From NCBI GenBank assembly GCA_002454425.1, contig DKIV01000025.1, positions 1 through 50,938 of the forward strand: a stretch of DNA of 50,938 nucleotides. Direction: 5' to 3'. Each line of letters starts with the position of its first letter. Within the stretch, counting starts at the first letter, position 1. The translations under genes and the position numbers were made by a program. The DNA comes from Sphingobacteriaceae bacterium UBA6709 (GTDB lineage: Bacteria > Bacteroidota > Bacteroidia > Sphingobacteriales > Sphingobacteriaceae). Positions 36,401 through 42,448 of the stretch are shown one piece after another. Below the pieces are notes generated by a model, which saw nothing but the letters and a program-made list of their open reading frames with translations, was not told the origin of the DNA and did not search any database.

Positions 36401-36824
36401 AAGTGACCACTACTTCATTCAAAGATTGAGAATCTTCTTGTAAAGTTACGGAAACTGTTGTCGCGCCGGTTAACGTAACTTCCTGAGTTTTGTGGCCCAA
36501 AAACGTGAATACCAACACTGTGCGTGGCGCAGCAGCAATAGTAAACTTTCCGTTCATATCTGTGGAGGTTCCCTTTGTTCCCCCTTTAATACGCACACTT
36601 ACGCCGGGAAGTGGCTGACCCTTCGCATCCAATACAGTCCCCTTATACGAAACTTGTTGCAATGCCCCTTCGCCAAGGTCCGCACTTACAGAAGTTGGAC
36701 TCTTAACGACCTCAGAGGCCCTTGGGAGCTTACCGCTTCCCTCAGCTGCTAATGTCGAAGCCAACAGCGTCAGCAGCACTAAGGCCTTTGATTGGCGGCG
36801 TCTTGATTGTAGATGAATCTTCAT
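33447..36824 (-). CDS. SusC/RagA-family TonB-dependent transporter without an STN domain
   Basis: A 1125-residue outer-membrane transporter. After the signal peptide (ALVLLTLLASTLAAEG, residues 14-29) only about 30 residues precede the carboxypeptidase-regulatory-like domain (59-130: YKGTVLDAKGQPLPGVSVRI). Then follow NEVVVTSFGIQRQAK (136-150), the plug (GYAVSSVSAKELTQAG, VQIRGINSLNYNQQPLYVVDG, to about 265) and a large beta-barrel ending in Phe (FGFSITTSF). There is no room for the roughly 60-70 residue STN signalling domain found in SusC proteins that talk to FecR-type anti-sigma factors. It imports oligosaccharides with SusD using TonB energy. Confidence 0.95.
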   Translation of the reverse strand: MKIHLQSRRRQSKALVLLTLLASTLAAEGSGKLPRASEVVKSPTSVSADLGEGALQQVSYKGTVLDAKGQPLPGVSVRIKGGTKGTSTDMNGKFTIAAAPRTVLVFTFLGHKTQEVTLTGATTVSVTLQEDSQSLNEVVVTSFGIQRQAKSLGYAVSSVSAKELTQAGNTNFASALYGKAAGVKITTAPGGASSAVNVQIRGINSLNYNQQPLYVVDGIVIRNDGQNGGDGGSNNNNFWGDQRIRGNGVLDINPQDIESLSVLKGASATALYGSDAASGVIVITTKKGIKGRGLGVDFNYQGFVDQAAFLPEYQNTYGPGYDRETNASVGADAQGWIADPASPSGRRPFYRAYANFGPKMNGESVIWWDGSIRNYSPQPNNYRDIYETGVTSNASISISKMTDELNYRLSATRLDVDGTQPGNQMHKNTFTLNSSVKLSPKLSLDLLANYINTQNHNRPYQLGQVLGSYGGFFNRSEDMGLFKQKFQTSRGYKYALNTASNREERFPYTVRGENLLDFFWQQLKNNYDENENRLISSATLSWDVVNHLKLRGRIGSDYTGYSSQTKQFNELPTIENSPTSSTGAYSTSKGMYSILYGDVLATYDNKITNDLKFNISAGYTGRTENYNDQSSSTSNGLVTENWFSLSNSYGILSTSESRKYLFKRAFFGTASLNYKDFLFLEGTARQEAASTLAANNRDYFYPSVNSSFVFSDAFKMPEFWTYGKIRASYGVVGNAPPIFVANVGYTNESLQTINGSVTQIKPDRAYGNPFLKPEMKHEVEFGLENRFFNSRLGIDISYYDNRVKDQILQLQTSSVNGALSQIVNVGEVGSRGIEAAFTASPIVKGDFRWDTRLNLAWNRSRLVALSPEVGSDELVFYWGDQNSTKLVSKVGETMGGIYGYKRATDDNGNFIIDDNGLYVITKEYEKLGNIMPDLVGGFSNTLTFKNFSLDFLIDYRIGGNMLSPNTKFLMGAGMLENTMAGRDAEHGGLQYTSGGVTYNDGILLAGVNQTTGQANTTIVDAASYYFNTFQWGENSWSGGSAVFKNSYVKMREVTVGYRFSDKVASKIGLNNLRLNLIGRNLFYIYRTSKNVDPEAPIGNKWWSQGVDVGSTAAARTFGFSITTSF

Positions 36825-36872
36825 ATATCAATTTGTTAGTTGTTCGGTTTTGTAAATTTTTTTCTATAGATC

Positions 36873-37058
36873 TTACTTCTTTATTTGTCCTGATATCGAA
36901 TTCTTGAGTTGACTTAATTTTTCTTCGATGCTTACCTCCTCTTTTGTTGTCCATTCTCTGACCACTGTCTGATCAAGCCATTCTTCGATAATACGAAGCT
37001 CGTCGGGATCACACTTATTATCTAAGTATTTGTCAAGTAACTGTCTATCCATATTCAT
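36873..37058 (-). CDS. Very short FecR-like anti-sigma protein (N-terminal domain only)
   Basis: A 61-residue protein, MNMDRQLLDKYLDNKCDPDE at its start, resembling the N-terminal cytoplasmic sigma-binding domain of Bacteroidota FecR proteins (LLDKYLDNKCDPDELRIIEEWL). Usual FecR proteins are about 300-400 residues with a membrane helix and a periplasmic FecR domain; here the frame ends after a charged helix (IEEKLSQLKNSISGQIKK), and only 48 bases separate the stop from susC, so no broken remainder is present. The frame is open to an ATG at 37103, but ATG 37058 or 37052 fits the family start better. It lies between the sigma gene and susC. It may hold the sigma factor in the cytoplasm without a membrane link. 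Confidence 0.65.
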   Translation of the reverse strand: MNMDRQLLDKYLDNKCDPDELRIIEEWLDQTVVREWTTKEEVSIEEKLSQLKNSISGQIKK

Positions 37059-37116
37059 CCCTTGTATATCAAGGAAGTCGCTTACGCAGCAGACAAGTAC
37101 CATCTTATCTCAATAA

Positions 37117-37698
37117 TTATAGCGAAACCGCTATCAATCCGATCATCGCCAGATTTTCCAAATAACCTAAATGCCGTTTCCTTAAATGCGATAAGGCTTT
37201 ACTGATTTGGTTTTTAACCGTCTGTGTCGATAACTGTAAGCGTTGTGCAATCTCGATCACTGATAAGTGATCAAATCTGCTCATCTTAAAAACCTGCTGC
37301 ATCTTAACAGGAAGTTCCTCAATACAACTAAGCGTGCTGCGGAGCTGATCTTTTGAATCTATACGTTCAGCGATTTGGAGATCCACCGAATCGGAAATCC
37401 GACTATCAGTAAAATACCGCTGCACATATTCATCTTTCCGATATTGATCAGCAATTTTAAAACGTACCGCCTGATATAGATAAGCTCGAGCTGATACTGA
37501 AATGTCAACCTGCGTCCGCTTCTCCCAAAATGAAGTAAAAACTTCCTGAAGGATATCCTCGACAGCATTCACATCATGCAAACGCCTGAAAGCATACATA
37601 TAAAGTTCTTTACTATATGCCACATATAACACGTCAAAAGCCTCCATACTTCCCGACTTCAAACATTCCATTAAAGAAAATTCGTCAAAATGTTTCAT
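37117..37698 (-). CDS. FecI-type ECF RNA polymerase sigma factor
   Basis: A 193-residue extracytoplasmic-function sigma factor. Region 2 is seen in AFDVLYVAYSKELYMYAFRR and VEDILQEVFTSFWEKR (about residues 18-60), region 4 in LPVKMQQVFKMSRFDHLSV and IAQRLQLSTQTVKNQISKAL (about 127-170), with the hydrophobic tail common in Bacteroidota members. It should direct transcription of the downstream susC/susD operon and perhaps the enzyme genes. The ATG lies 2 bases after the ROK repressor stop, and the short FecR-like gene follows. Confidence 0.93.
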   Translation of the reverse strand: MKHFDEFSLMECLKSGSMEAFDVLYVAYSKELYMYAFRRLHDVNAVEDILQEVFTSFWEKRTQVDISVSARAYLYQAVRFKIADQYRKDEYVQRYFTDSRISDSVDLQIAERIDSKDQLRSTLSCIEELPVKMQQVFKMSRFDHLSVIEIAQRLQLSTQTVKNQISKALSHLRKRHLGYLENLAMIGLIAVSL

Positions 37699-37700
37699 AG

Positions 37701-38900
37701 CTATTTGTTTAGAAGTTCTTTAAAAACACAATTATCTATTACCAGGCATCCTGCTCCAATCAGTTCCGCTTCGTGTCCGATTCCGGAAACCTCCACACTT
37801 GTATGATCTGATATTCTCTGGATACAAAATACATTTATCGCCTGCTGAATCGCGGGCAAATACATCTTTCCGGCCTGACTGCCCCTCCCGCTCAAAACAA
37901 CTTTCTCCGGATTTAGAATATGAATCAATGTTGAAATACCTTTCCCCAATGCGTAAGCCGACTCGGAAAGAATAGAAACGGCCAAAGGGTCGCCCTTCAC
38001 TGCCGCATTCATAAAATGATCACCAGCAACCTTAGTCTTATCGGAAATGAGCTTGTTAAATATTGAGTCTTCTCCTTCTGCAATTCGATTCTCAATTTTG
38101 GCAACCATTGACAGAATAGAGGTCTCAACCTCCAAACATCCTCGCTTTCCACAGCTACACAATGATTCGCCCTGAGACAGGGGTATATGACTAAACTCTC
38201 CGGCATGGTTACTGTGCCCCCGATACAACTCTCCGTTAATAATCATACCCAGACCAGTTCCCCATCCTATATTTACCACCATGATGTTTTTCACCCGTCG
38301 ACCTAAGCCAAAACGTAATTCAGCTAACGCGATAAGGCTCGAATCATTTTCTATGAATACCGGGAGTTCAAGCTCCTTTGACATATAATCTCTAAGGTTA
38401 AATCGCTCTCCTACCTTCAACGACTCGTTTATACCTTTAGAAGAATTAACAAATCCAGGCATCCCCACTCCTACGCCCAGAATTCGAGCTCTAGCTATTC
38501 CAGATCTCGTTAACTGATCCTCTATAACATCCAGTAATTCGTTAACCCATTGTCCTTCACTAAATTGATTTAGCAACAATTCAAAAATCGGGGTACGACG
38601 TTCTCTTAACTGATCATAGACTGCAACCCGCGCAACGAACTGATCCATAGCAACGCAAACCATGTAATTTAAGGACTCGGGATTGTGGTGAAACATGACC
38701 GGCCGACGCCCACCAGTAGAAGGAGCTACGCCACTCTCTAAGAGAATTTCCTGCTCTACCAACTCCGTTACCGCCTGACTTACCACCGGAAGACTCTTAT
38801 GAACTTGCTTACTCAAATCTGTCAAGGATACAGCACCTTTATAGTACACTTCCCGAAGTATACTCGTCTTTAGCTGCATATTTCTTGACGGCGCATTCAT
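37701..38900 (-). CDS. ROK-family transcriptional repressor (NagC/Mlc-like)
   Basis: A 399-residue ROK protein with an N-terminal winged helix (about residues 10-70: LREVYYKGAVSLTDLSKQV, VVSQAVTELVEQEILLE, GGRRPVMF) and a C-terminal ROK sugar-sensing domain. The latter has VGVGMPGFV, ENDSSLIALAELRFGLG, the His-containing GHSNHAGEFSHIPL, and the zinc motif CSCGKRGCLE. The DxGxT phosphate-binding motif of ROK kinases is not visible where expected (VCVAMDQFVARVAVYD), so it is a sensor-repressor rather than a sugar kinase. Such proteins often sense GlcNAc or glucose derivatives. It is the first gene of the operon leading into the sigma factor. Confidence 0.9.
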   Translation of the reverse strand: MNAPSRNMQLKTSILREVYYKGAVSLTDLSKQVHKSLPVVSQAVTELVEQEILLESGVAPSTGGRRPVMFHHNPESLNYMVCVAMDQFVARVAVYDQLRERRTPIFELLLNQFSEGQWVNELLDVIEDQLTRSGIARARILGVGVGMPGFVNSSKGINESLKVGERFNLRDYMSKELELPVFIENDSSLIALAELRFGLGRRVKNIMVVNIGWGTGLGMIINGELYRGHSNHAGEFSHIPLSQGESLCSCGKRGCLEVETSILSMVAKIENRIAEGEDSIFNKLISDKTKVAGDHFMNAAVKGDPLAVSILSESAYALGKGISTLIHILNPEKVVLSGRGSQAGKMYLPAIQQAINVFCIQRISDHTSVEVSGIGHEAELIGAGCLVIDNCVFKELLNK

Positions 38901-39426
38901 TTTGACACTGTTAGCTTTATGAATTTTAAGTTAATTTAATAAAACTTTATAAAAAAATACAAAAGTCTATGCGCCTTTTCTATATAAAAAAAACTAAAAT
39001 ACTGACAATCAGTGACTTAATTTACACCATCAAAACACTATTTTTTGAGCATTATTGACAAAAAAACCACTTTTAAACCACAAATAATCCAGTCAAATCA
39101 TTTTAAATTACAAATACATCAAAAAACAGGCAAACATTATAAAAAAACAACAAAGAAAACATCAATAATTAAACAAAACACACTTATTAACGAACCAAGA
39201 ACACACAATTAGTGTCGCTGCAACACTAAAACACGCAGCAAAAACTCCGATAATTCCTAAACAATCCTATAACTCATGCACGAAAGCGAAAAAATATCAA
39301 TAAAATAATGGGCATCCACAATAATTAAGTCAGATCGAAACTCAATTCCCCACCGCGGTCCTAGATAAGCGGAGATAAAATAAAGTGTTCAGCATAATTG
39401 ATTTGCCCGTTTGAATAGGAGAAAAG
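38901..39426. other. A-rich leader/promoter region of the ROK-sigma-Sus operon
   Basis: Over 500 bases without a gene. The part from about 38930 to 39300 is strongly A-rich on the plus strand. It must contain the operon promoter and possibly a long leader, and the cutC terminator lies at its far end. I see no perfect TAnnTTTG element on the minus strand. One dyad symmetry at 39209-39229 is listed separately. Confidence 0.45.
39209..39229. promoter_or_regulatory. Candidate ROK operator: 7-7-7 dyad
   Basis: TTAGTGT and ACACTAA form a perfect 7-bp dyad around a 7-base centre. This size and AT-rich ends resemble NagC/Mlc operators. It lies about 310 bases upstream of the ROK start. Function is inferred only. 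Confidence 0.35.
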
Positions 39427-39463
39427 CAAAAAAAGGCCGAAAAACAAGTAAGTTCTCCGGCCA
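39427..39463 (-). terminator. Intrinsic terminator after cutC
   Basis: The stem GGCCG (39435-39439) with CGGCC (39458-39462) is followed on the minus strand by seven T. It closes the beta-galactosidase-to-cutC transcript and separates it from the ROK operon. Confidence 0.7.
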
Positions 39464-39489
39464 TGGTTCTCAAAAAAGTCGAATTTCTG

Positions 39490-40197
39490 TTATACAAGCA
39501 AAGTTCTCAGCTCGCGCACAATTTCCTCAGAGCTCTCACTTCTCAGATAGGGTATCACCGTCGCAGCTGAAGATTCTCCTACCTCATGCTTGGCAGTACT
39601 ATGAAATTCAGTAACCTCTAATTCCTGCAAGAAACCGGACAGATTTTTCGGAGTGATGCCGGAGCCGGGCATAATCCTTATTCTTCCCGCCGCCTGACGA
39701 ACAAGTGCCTGAAGCCGGGAAAGTCCTTCAACAGCAGTAACAGCACCTCCCGAACTGAGCACCCTATCGAAACCCATAGATATAATCATCTCCAAGGCCT
39801 CTTCCATATCGGCGCTACAGTCTATCGCGCGGTGAAAAGTAACCGACATAGGACGCGCCAGACTTAACAATTCCTTGTTCCTCTTCAAATCCACCGTACC
39901 ATCAGACTTCAATATTCCAAATACCACTCCCTGACAACCTAACTCTCTAGCCATTATCACGTCAGCTTTCATCACTTCAAACTCCTCATCGGTGTAAACA
40001 AAATCCCCGCCCCTGGGTCTGATAATCGGAAAAACATCAATAGACAGACGTTCCACGCAGCCACGGATCATTCCGTAAGAAGGCGTTGTACCTCCTTCAT
40101 GCATATTATCGCACAATTCTATTCTATCCGCCCCCCCCGCCTGCGCATTGAGTGCCGACTGAATAGAGTTTGCACATATTTCAAGAGTATATCCCAT
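39490..40197 (-). CDS. cutC: CutC-family TIM-barrel protein
   Basis: A 235-residue CutC protein. The family signature is visible at YTLEICANSIQSALNAQAGG, ADRIELCDNMHEGGTTPS, IRPRGGDFVYTDEE, VTFHRAIDCS, and the C-terminal IRIMPGSGITPKN. CutC was first linked to copper tolerance, but its role is doubtful and the fold is an enzyme-like TIM barrel. Here it closes an operon of glycoprotein-glycan hydrolases, directly after a glycosylasparaginase, which suggests a metabolic role connected with sugar or glycan breakdown. It is cytoplasmic with no signal peptide. Confidence 0.92.
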   Translation of the reverse strand: MGYTLEICANSIQSALNAQAGGADRIELCDNMHEGGTTPSYGMIRGCVERLSIDVFPIIRPRGGDFVYTDEEFEVMKADVIMARELGCQGVVFGILKSDGTVDLKRNKELLSLARPMSVTFHRAIDCSADMEEALEMIISMGFDRVLSSGGAVTAVEGLSRLQALVRQAAGRIRIMPGSGITPKNLSGFLQELEVTEFHSTAKHEVGESSAATVIPYLRSESSEEIVRELRTLLV

Positions 40198-40216
40198 CGC
40201 AAAAACTAAATAATGA

Positions 40217-41239
40217 TCAGTAAATACTCTTACCTTTTATCAGCCCACGCTGGTTTTGCTCGTTACATACAGCATAACTGAAGCCTTTTTGCAAAGCATA
40301 AGCGCCATACTCCCCCTTTTTGTTTAACGCCAGAAAACCAACCTGAATTTCTTTGGCAGTCTGAGGCTTCTTCTTCACAATTCTCATCACAGCTTCTTTA
40401 CAGGCTTCCTCCGGAGGATATCCCTGTCTCATCAGCTCGACAACCAGGAAGCTTCCCACATTCCTTATCACTTCCTCACCAACTCCGGTTGAGGTAGCTC
40501 CACCAACTTCATTATCGACATACAAGCCGGCCCCTATAATCGGTGAATCTCCAACACGACCGCGTAATTTGTAGGCCATCCCGCTTGTTGTGCATGCGCC
40601 GGACAAGTTTCCTTGCGCATCCATCGCAAGCATCCCAATCGTATCATGATTATATTGATTTCCAGGCAACATTTTTGGAGCGAAAGCTTTATTCTCGATG
40701 TTCATCACCGGCTTGTACTCGCTTGTTTTCAGCCACTCTTTCCACGCTTTCTCAGACGCCGGTGTCAGCAAGTTCTCCTTTTTAAACCCCTGTTCCAAGG
40801 CAAACTGTAACGCTCCATCGCCAACCAGCATTACATGAGGTGTCTTTTCCATAACCCTACGTGCCACAGAAATAGGATGAACAATATATTCTAAGGCAGC
40901 CACACTCCCACAATTACCCGCGTCATCCATAATACAGGCATCCAGAGTAACATGACCGTCCCTATCAGGGAAGCCTCCCAGACCCACAGTCTGATTATTA
41001 GGATCCCCTTCAGGCACCCACACTCCCTGCTCCACAGCATCTAACGCGCGTCCTCCCGACTTCAACACTTTCCACGCTGCCGCGTTTGCTTCAATACCAA
41101 AATCCCATGTCGAAATAACAATAGGAGATCCTTTTACAATCCCCTTAGGTTTTATCACACCTGCAAAAGAACTCAACGACGACAACATCGGTAAACTCAA
41201 TGCCGACATTCCCAAAAAATTACGTCTGTTATATTTCAT
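40217..41239 (-). CDS. Glycosylasparaginase (N4-(beta-N-acetylglucosaminyl)-L-asparaginase)
   Basis: A 340-residue N-terminal-nucleophile hydrolase that cleaves the amide bond joining GlcNAc to asparagine. The precursor should self-cleave before the Thr in NHDTIGMLAMD (about residue 190). Other landmarks are STWDFGIEANAAAW, GGRALDAVEQG, GLGGFPDRDGHVTLDA, GDSPIIGAGLYVDNE and ATSTGVGEEVIRN. The N-terminus (NRRNFLGMSALSLPMLSS) is a twin-arginine-type signal, so it acts outside the cytoplasm. Together with GH20, GH92, GH29 and GH2 enzymes it would complete N-glycan removal down to free Asn. It lies 18 bases after an alpha/beta hydrolase gene and 19 before cutC. Confidence 0.93.
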   Translation of the reverse strand: MKYNRRNFLGMSALSLPMLSSLSSFAGVIKPKGIVKGSPIVISTWDFGIEANAAAWKVLKSGGRALDAVEQGVWVPEGDPNNQTVGLGGFPDRDGHVTLDACIMDDAGNCGSVAALEYIVHPISVARRVMEKTPHVMLVGDGALQFALEQGFKKENLLTPASEKAWKEWLKTSEYKPVMNIENKAFAPKMLPGNQYNHDTIGMLAMDAQGNLSGACTTSGMAYKLRGRVGDSPIIGAGLYVDNEVGGATSTGVGEEVIRNVGSFLVVELMRQGYPPEEACKEAVMRIVKKKPQTAKEIQVGFLALNKKGEYGAYALQKGFSYAVCNEQNQRGLIKGKSIY

Positions 41240-41257
41240 CTAAAAGTATCAATAACA

Positions 41258-42442
41258 TTAATCCAACTTACGTACTATTCCCCGATCCAGCTCAAGTTCT
41301 GCGCAGAAAACCAGTCCTGGATCCCTCCGCTCCTTCAAGGTCTTTGTGATTACCGAGGCTCTGCGTTTAACCATCCCCCGAAACACTTCATTCCCTAAAT
41401 AGGTAACGACGACCGGCTTGTTCAGATCCATCATCCGATCATTAAGCCTAATATAGAGCTTTGAGACGTCACTACGTTCTATGAAAACATGATTACCCGA
41501 ATACGAAGCAACAACTTGTGCGCCAGATACCGCCTGTGCACGATCTATTGCCAGCCAATAATACGACAGATGATGCACATCATCCTGTACCCACACCACT
41601 CTATCAGGCAGAGAATTTCTACGAAATTTAGCCATCCAGGGGACAGCGACAGAATCCTGGCGTTTCATCCAATGCCCCATACCCTCATGTAAACTTACAA
41701 CATGTTTATAGCCCTCAAGATCCCGGGCCTGAAGACTGTCGAGCATCACTCCCCAATGCCGGGCTATCGTGTTGCGATCATAAGCACTATCTAACGCACC
41801 CATATGTATCGCGAATCCAATATTACGCAATCCCAGCGGGACTGTTTCATTCGGATGGCCCGCCATCATCGAAGCCGCGGCCAGCTGATCGGCCATACGA
41901 GGTGCCAACTGGTATACGCCATCTCCGCCAGCGGAATATCCCATTAGATAAACCTTATCAGGATCAACATCCTCAAAAACTATAGCGGCCTTAATCAACC
42001 TATCAAAAAGAGTATCAATATGCGACTCATGCCATAGGTTCCACGTATTTGTCGGTGCGCGGGGTGCGATATAAAGACCTTCTGCCGGAGAATACAGCTT
42101 AATCTGATTTTCCCATTGCTGGTCGTTAAACGCGACCGCCTGATTCCCGCCACCGTGCATGGAGATATAAAGAGACCTTCCCGCGGTAGGCTTAACGCCA
42201 TTCAATTTATATTTTATCTTTAAAGAGTATCCTTTATATCGTATCTCCTTTTGATTCCACTCATCCCTCAGCTCATTCGCTAACTGCGCCTTACACGTTC
42301 GCCAACCCTTCTGCATCATCTGAGCTGCGATATTCTTACTCAAACTCTGCGCCATAGCATCTTGATGCGCGAACAGACCTGCCCAGATAAAAATCGACAA
42401 ATATAGCCTTAAACACCGTAGGCCCTCAACATTAATCTTCAT
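41258..42442 (-). CDS. Secreted alpha/beta hydrolase, esterase/depolymerase-like
   Basis: A 394-residue protein with a signal peptide (LYLSIFIWAGLFAHQDAMAQ). The alpha/beta-hydrolase core has an oxyanion-hole HGGGNQAVA near residue 96 and a nucleophile elbow GYSAGGDGVY (Ser170), with MGALDSAYDRN and LHEGMGHWM as likely acid and His regions. It resembles PHB-depolymerase/feruloyl-esterase-like enzymes. The C-terminal third (YYWLAIDRAQAVSGAQVVAS to the end) is a beta-rich extra domain seen in some secreted esterases. The substrate is unknown; removal of ester groups from glycans is possible. It lies 6 bases after the larger hydrolase gene. Confidence 0.8.
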   Translation of the reverse strand: MKINVEGLRCLRLYLSIFIWAGLFAHQDAMAQSLSKNIAAQMMQKGWRTCKAQLANELRDEWNQKEIRYKGYSLKIKYKLNGVKPTAGRSLYISMHGGGNQAVAFNDQQWENQIKLYSPAEGLYIAPRAPTNTWNLWHESHIDTLFDRLIKAAIVFEDVDPDKVYLMGYSAGGDGVYQLAPRMADQLAAASMMAGHPNETVPLGLRNIGFAIHMGALDSAYDRNTIARHWGVMLDSLQARDLEGYKHVVSLHEGMGHWMKRQDSVAVPWMAKFRRNSLPDRVVWVQDDVHHLSYYWLAIDRAQAVSGAQVVASYSGNHVFIERSDVSKLYIRLNDRMMDLNKPVVVTYLGNEVFRGMVKRRASVITKTLKERRDPGLVFCAELELDRGIVRKLD

Positions 42443-42448
42443 AGGTCT

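Noticed and set aside
36742..36954. A separate minus-strand frame overlapping the short FecR-like gene and the susC start, considered as a frameshifted FecR remainder
   Set aside because: It shows no membrane helix or FecR-domain features and overlaps the real susC N-terminus; only 48 bases lie between the short gene and susC.
37701..38900. ROK protein as a sugar kinase (glucokinase)
   Set aside because: A winged helix is present at the N-terminus and the DxGxT phosphate-binding motif is absent where kinases have it.
38930..39300. A-rich tract examined as a CRISPR leader, array or tandem repeat
   Set aside because: No regularly spaced repeat units are present; it is simply low-complexity A-rich sequence.
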